Below are positions 35,881 to 38,743 of a stretch of 38,743 nucleotides of DNA, piece after piece. Positions within the stretch are counted from its first letter, which is position 1. Each line of letters begins with the position of its first letter. Source of the DNA: an uncultured Christensenella sp. (GTDB taxonomy: Bacteria > Bacillota > Clostridia > Christensenellales > UBA3700). Below the pieces are notes generated by a model, which saw only the letters and a list, made by a program, of their open reading frames with translations, had not been told where the DNA came from and did no database searches. A program made the translations under genes and the position numbers. The stretch covers positions 1 through 38,743 of the forward strand of contig CAJUEA010000012.1 of the NCBI GenBank assembly GCA_910584975.1, given 5' to 3'.

Positions 35881-35898
35881 TTACTGAGAAAAAATAAC

Positions 35899-35927
35899 TT
35901 GTCTTTATTTATCTTTTATGCTATAAT
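35899..35927 (+). promoter_or_regulatory. Promoter of the DGR template RNA
   Basis: TTGTCT (35899-35904), 17-bp spacer, perfect TATAAT (35922-35927). The predicted start is about 35934, some 28 nt before the template repeat. Confidence 0.7.
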
Positions 35928-35961
35928 GTCAAACAGGGTGGAAGTTTTCTGGTTTTTGGTG

Positions 35962-36078
35962 ACTTGGTTGCGCTCCGGCAATAACAACAATTACAACAAT
36001 GCTAATGGGTTGGCTCCTTCGGGCGTTCATAACAACAACAATGTTACTAATGACAACGGCGTGCGTCCTGCGCTTCAC
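35962..36078 (+). repeat. DGR template repeat (TR)
   Basis: This 117-bp segment aligns end to end, without gaps, to 38591-38707 on the minus strand. Its 39 codons include 13 AAT/AAC, in runs reading NNNNYNN and NNNN. These are the hallmark of TRs, because adenine mutagenesis of AAY codons gives many residues but no stop codon. Of 25 differences to the variable copy, 15 are at template A (15 of 34 A positions against 10 of 83 others). The last 21 bp, GC-rich and starting GGCGTGCG, are identical in both copies, as expected for the IMH region. Confidence 0.85.
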
Positions 36079-36208
36079 TCACTCACAAAATTATGTGAGT
36101 TTTCCTGTATTCGCTAAACTCTTTGCACAAACATCGATTTGCGAACTGATTGATTTGAGTATGAAGGGACTTACTATCCTGCCTTTTATTTTTACAAAAG
36201 GCGAAACA

Positions 36209-36278
36209 AACTCGACCTTTCTGCAACGGATTTTCTTTTGTGGAATGAGCTTGAAAAAGCGGTCGAGTTATTTTTTTT
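36209..36278 (+). terminator. Terminator-like stem ending the template RNA
   Basis: AACTCGACC (36209-36217) pairs with GGTCGAGTT (36261-36269) over a 43-nt loop, followed by A and eight T. The large loop makes it weaker than a standard hairpin. Confidence 0.55.
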
Positions 36279-36342
36279 GACCAAAGTTCAACTTCGTTGC
36301 TCTTTGGTCGGACTTTATAAGGTAATTTTTGATTACTCAACC

Positions 36343-36467
36343 CACATAATCCGCGATTCTTCGATTACGGCTACGCCTTCACTCAGAATGACATAAACAA
36401 TGTGATTTCGAGTTTAATGTCATCCCGAGCGTAGTCGAGGGATCTCCGATTTTGCTTTTTGAGTAAG
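36343..36467. repeat. Palindromic repeat unit
   Basis: An inverted arm CGATTCTTCGATTACGG with TCAGAATGACA is followed by GTGATTTCGAGTTTA and TGTCATCCCGAGCG with TCGAGGGATCTC. The left half is nearly identical to 35740-35785. Confidence 0.75.
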
Positions 36468-36497
36468 GTAAAAATTATCATTTTTTACACAAGCACA

Positions 36498-36546
36498 ATT
36501 TGAGATTTCTCCCTATACCCCACAAAACAGCTTTTTTGTGGGGATA
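36498..36546. repeat. Partial palindromic repeat unit
   Basis: TTTGAGATTTCTCCC and the stem CCCCACAAAA/TTTTGTGGGG only. Confidence 0.7.
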
Positions 36547-36576
36547 TAAAAATCAGACTGAGAAAACTCAGTCTGA
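36546..36576 (-). terminator. Hairpin terminator, minus strand
   Basis: TCAGACTGAG and CTCAGTCTGA form a perfect 10-bp stem with an AAAA (minus TTTT) tetraloop, followed on the minus strand by TTTTTAT. It could end read-through from the dockerin gene about 820 bp upstream. Confidence 0.65.
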
Positions 36577-36718
36577 AAAATGGAGCATTAATAGTATGAC
36601 TTGCTATAAACAACTATTAATACAATAGGGGCAATTTTTAGTTTTATTATCTCCGTCACAGGCAAATAACCTTATGATTACTTGCCTATGCCTTTGAAAC
36701 TTTTTATGGAGAACTTTT

Positions 36719-36877
36719 ATGATTAAACATAAAAATGTTCTTGCAATTATAATTACTTTTTGCAATTCAACAAACAATAATGTAAACTTATTCTTTAGTC
36801 AAAAAGCTATATTTGAGATTTCTCCCTTTACCCCACAAAAAAGCTATTTTGTGGGGGCCCCATTACGCTCGAAATGA
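36719..36877 (+). pseudogene. Probable gene fragment with signal-like start, running into a repeat
   Basis: ATG at 36719 has GGAG at 7 nt and reads MIKHKNVLAIIITFCNSTNN, a basic start followed by a short hydrophobic stretch and Cys. From residue 31 on, the 52-codon frame is encoded by the palindromic repeat and ends at 36877. The native 3' part appears replaced by the repeat. An untranslated stretch with two hairpin-capable segments precedes it (36585-36700). Confidence 0.4.
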
Positions 36878-37203
36878 CATTGCTTTTGTCATTCTGAGTG
36901 TAGTGCAACGCAGTCGAAACATCTCGGACTTTTGCTTGTTGAATAAGATAAACACAAACATTGTATTTTTTTCTTTAACTCAATAAGCAATAGTTTGAGA
37001 TCCCTCCCTGTACCCCACAAAACAATCTTTTTGTGGGGGCCCCATTACGCTCGAAATGACATTGCTTTTGTCATTCTGAGTGTAGGCGTATGCCGTAATC
37101 GAAGAATCTCGGATTTTGCTCGTCTACTAATCAAAAGGTATCCTTTTATTTATTACTCAAAAAGCCAAGTCGGAGATCCCTCGACTTCGCTCGGGATGAC
37201 ATT
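36813..37203. repeat. Two near-identical long repeat units plus a third partial one
   Basis: Units at 36813-36940 and 36990-37118 share the order GAGAT-C-TCCC, CCCCACAAAA stem, GGGGGCCCCATTACGCTCG, AAATGACATTGCTTTTGTCA and TTCTGAGTGTAG, with a central run of more than 50 identical bases. They differ in the end arms (AGTCGAAACATCTC against AATCGAAGAATCTC). A third arm GGAGATCCCTCGACTTCGC lies at 37168-37203. Confidence 0.8.
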
Positions 37204-37399
37204 AACAAAATTCTAATCAAATTACGCCTTATTAAGTCCGACCAAAGTACAAAATGGGGTCCCTGCTAAATAACTTTTTTGCGAGGTATAAGAAAGTGAG
37301 ACTTTGCGTTTGGTCGAAAAAAGCGAATTCGACTGCAAGTGAGCTGATTTTCTCACTAGAAAATCACTCTAAAAGGTCGTAATGAGCAATAGTTTACGC

Positions 37400-38743
37400 T
37401 TAGGTTGTAGTTGCTAAAAAGTATTTTGAAAGGTCGATATAACCACCGATATAGTTCAAAATACACTCACTATCTGCTGTGGTAATGTTACCTTTGTTTT
37501 GTATTGTTGATGCAAGCATAATAACTTTGTCAATCATAACGCTTGTATTAAGCTTAATACTTCCGTTTATAATTTTGTTTAAAATTGTTGCATCCAATGC
37601 GTTAGCAATTCCGTCGCCAGTCAAATCGCCAAGCACACACAAATAAATTGTCTTTCCACTGTATGTTATATAAGAGCCAGTTCCAACAAAATCATTGTTG
37701 CCTGCAAGCGTTCCATTTGCCTTGTAAACTGCAATATTGCTTGCAGAAATACTTGCTTGATTTGCCAATTTTGTTTTGAAAGCACTTGCTGTTGTGTTAA
37801 CTGGAATGTTTCCAATTATACCATTGCTCACAAGGTTTGCAGCTGCCGTAATGTCAGTTCCTGTACGCAAAACTTTGTTGTCAGCATTGTTTAAGTTCCA
37901 CATTTGATACTTATCTGCACCAACAATATTTGTAAAGTAGTCATTCAAATTTGTTATGCCACCAATCACATTAAACAAAATTTTGCCGTCTGTGGATGTT
38001 ACATTTCCTTTGTTATCAATCATTGCTGCAAGTTGTTGTTCATGGTTCAAATCGCTGAGTTTCAGTTCGCCACGGGCTATTCTGTTTATTATTGTGATAT
38101 CCAGTGTGTTTATTATTCCGTCACAGGTTACATCGCCAAGCACGGATATCCAAACGGTGTCATACAATACCAGTTTTTCAGTTCCATCATCTTGTTTAAC
38201 TTTCTTGTACGCCTCCACCTTAAAGCCCGTCGTCACAATTTTTTTGCCGGCACTTTCGGGCACCGTCGTAACGCCGCCCCCCTTAGTGCCGTCAAATATT
38301 AAGGCGTCTTTTTGATCATAAATTTTAAGCAAAGACATTTCATTTTTCAAATTTGAAACAAAATCTGACAATTTTGTTTCAGGCTTGATGTAGCCTAGTA
38401 CATATCTTTTCTTGCCGTCTGGACCAGTTGGTACTTTGTCTTGTTCGTCAGTGCTTAAATGTTTAAGTTTTGTTGTTGCATAATCTTGTCTGGTGTTGTT
38501 GCTATCCTTATATACATAGCCATAGCCACTATCCTCTGTTGGAGTTACACCACGACCCGCCGCTCCCAGAGCGGCAGAGGTTAGATTAAGGTGAAGCGCA
38601 GGACGCACGCCGTAGGCATTCGTAACATTGTAGGCGTAATAGACGCCCGAAGGAGCCATAACATACGCAGGGTTGTAAAAGCCATAGTAGCCGGAGCGCC
38701 ACCAAGTATAACTTGCGGTTGTACTATGAGCGCGTTGCTCGTT
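37400..38743 (-). CDS. DGR target protein: C-type-lectin/DUF6273-like variable segment followed by two dockerin modules (5' end outside window)
   Basis: The 447 codons present continue open to the window edge, so the ATG at 38659 is not the real start. Residues 13-51 are the variable repeat, TWWRSG at the start and YGVRPALH at the end, in the W-x-RS...GVRPAL frame of clostridial DUF6273/C-type-lectin-like domains. Downstream are two similar modules, each a small beta domain followed by a dockerin-like pair of calcium loops: VLGDVTCDGIINTLDITIIN with DNKGNVTSTDGKILFNVIGG, and VLGDLTGDGIANALDATILN with NKGNITTADSECILNYIGG. The protein is probably secreted and docked to a cohesin or surface partner. 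In most DGR targets VR is at the extreme C-terminus; here almost 400 residues follow. Confidence 0.85.
   Translation of the reverse strand, partial: NEQRAHSTTASYTWWRSGYYGFYNPAYVMAPSGVYYAYNVTNAYGVRPALHLNLTSAALGAAGRGVTPTEDSGYGYVYKDSNNTRQDYATTKLKHLSTDEQDKVPTGPDGKKRYVLGYIKPETKLSDFVSNLKNEMSLLKIYDQKDALIFDGTKGGGVTTVPESAGKKIVTTGFKVEAYKKVKQDDGTEKLVLYDTVWISVLGDVTCDGIINTLDITIINRIARGELKLSDLNHEQQLAAMIDNKGNVTSTDGKILFNVIGGITNLNDYFTNIVGADKYQMWNLNNADNKVLRTGTDITAAANLVSNGIIGNIPVNTTASAFKTKLANQASISASNIAVYKANGTLAGNNDFVGTGSYITYSGKTIYLCVLGDLTGDGIANALDATILNKIINGSIKLNTSVMIDKVIMLASTIQNKGNITTADSECILNYIGGYIDLSKYFLATTT
38559..38575 (-). other. GC-rich hairpin just downstream of the variable repeat
   Basis: GCCGCTC and GAGCGGC form a perfect 7-bp stem with a 3-nt loop, 15 nt past the VR end in an AT-rich genome. 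A hairpin/cruciform a few bases after VR is needed for target recognition in the Bordetella phage DGR. It also encodes part of a SAALGAAG stretch, so chance is possible. Confidence 0.5.
38591..38707 (-). repeat. DGR variable repeat (VR)
   Basis: Minus-strand 117-bp copy of the template repeat inside the dockerin protein gene. Ten of the 13 template AAY codons are changed, mostly to Tyr, Gly, Ala, Phe or Pro codons, while framework codons (TCC GGC, CCT TCG GGC, GGC GTG CGT CCT GCG) are kept. Ten non-A changes also exist, five of them at third codon positions. Confidence 0.85.

Larger units (their letters stand above)
35934..36278 (+). ncRNA. Predicted DGR template RNA (TR plus structured 3' spacer)
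   Basis: Between the promoter at 35899-35927 and a terminator-like stem at 36209-36278 lies about 345 nt. It contains the template repeat (35962-36078) and a roughly 130-nt spacer with hairpins ACTCAC/GTGAGT (36081-36100) and GCCTTTT/AAAAGGC (36181-36202). In known DGRs the template RNA needs structured sequence past TR for cDNA priming, and this layout fits. The frame through TR reads as an Asn-rich peptide without a ribosome binding site, so I treat it as non-coding. Confidence 0.65.
36282..37399. other. Repeat-rich gap between the template RNA and the dockerin gene
   Basis: About 1.1 kb made mainly of palindromic repeat units (36343-36467, 36498-36546, 36813-37203). Also present are a minus-strand hairpin terminator (36546-36576), a short gene start running into a repeat (36719-36877), and inverted copies of TTTGGTCGGACTT-ATAAGG (36303 region on plus, 37222-37250 on minus). 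No reverse transcriptase or accessory DGR gene is present. Confidence 0.7.

Noticed and set aside
35899..36117. Plus-strand reading frame through the template repeat (Asn-rich peptide with TWLRSG and GVRPALH)
   Set aside because: It has no ribosome binding site and mirrors the target protein only within TR, so it is the template read in the target frame, not a gene.
36083..36340. Minus-strand 85-codon frame antisense to the template RNA spacer
   Set aside because: It has no ribosome binding site and its frame is made of hairpin and repeat sequence, so it is a shadow of the non-coding RNA.
36640..36720. Riboswitch-like stem AGGCAA/TTGCCT upstream of the short frame at 36719
   Set aside because: It does not fit the conserved core of c-di-GMP, preQ1, SAM or other classes I know; too little structure to call.
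37343..37369. Hairpin GATTTTCT/AGAAAATC as terminator of the dockerin gene
   Set aside because: The stem is stable, but on the minus strand the nearest T-run is about 20 nt away, so intrinsic termination is not supported.

Overview
The window reads as chromosome of a low-GC Gram-positive bacterium (Bacillota, clostridial side, probably an uncultured gut-type anaerobe). Reasons: very AT-rich DNA with strong AGGAGG-type ribosome binding sites, a T-box leader, DivIB- and SpoVD/FtsI-type division proteins, a meso-DAP-type MurE, DUF11 surface proteins and a dockerin protein. Species cannot be named from sequence alone.

Left part (1-15975, minus strand): the 5' part of a GH3 glycosidase gene (1-717), a possible 28-residue basic peptide gene, then a division and cell wall (dcw) cluster read from right to left: mraZ, rsmH, a membrane protein in the ftsL position, a PASTA-containing class B PBP, murE, mraY, murD, ftsW, murA, ftsQ/divIB, ftsA, ftsZ. 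murF, murG, murC and murB are absent. Intrinsic terminators lie after the ftsL-position gene, after the PBP gene and after ftsZ, so the cluster is probably several transcription units. mraZ has a good promoter overlapped by 10-bp-spaced AAAGTGG boxes, a likely MraZ autoregulatory site.

Middle (15976-23184): a 1.3-kb AT-rich non-coding stretch with two DnaA-box matches and one copy of a dispersed palindromic repeat; a plus-strand metallophosphoesterase/APH-kinase pair; tRNA-Arg(CCG); a decayed DUF11 locus (a 3' remnant and a frameshifted gene) followed by an intact Cys/Asn-rich protein; and a minus-strand membrane-anchored metallophosphoesterase fused to a PQQ-like propeller.

Right-centre (23246-35572, minus strand): a tightly spaced tRNA/translation operon, pheS-pheT-U32 hydroxylase-mutS2-membrane protein-cysteine desulfurase-thiI, ended by an intrinsic terminator. 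Its Phe-specific T-box leader (UUC specifier) lies about 850 bp upstream of pheS. A GIY-YIG nuclease gene flanked by palindromic repeats sits between leader and pheS.

Right end (35631-38743): a repeat-rich region with what looks like part of a diversity-generating retroelement (DGR). A 117-bp template repeat (TR, plus strand, 35962-36078) with 13 AAY codons has its own promoter and a structured, terminated RNA. It aligns without gaps to a 117-bp variable repeat (VR, 38591-38707, minus strand) in a C-type-lectin/DUF6273-like segment of a large dockerin protein. Of 25 TR/VR differences, 15 are at template adenines. A GC-rich hairpin lies 15 nt past the VR end. No reverse transcriptase or Avd gene is in the window. 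The ten non-adenine differences mean that the RT acts from elsewhere, another TR exists, or the pair is ageing. This split DGR, embedded in palindromic repeats, is the most notable system here.
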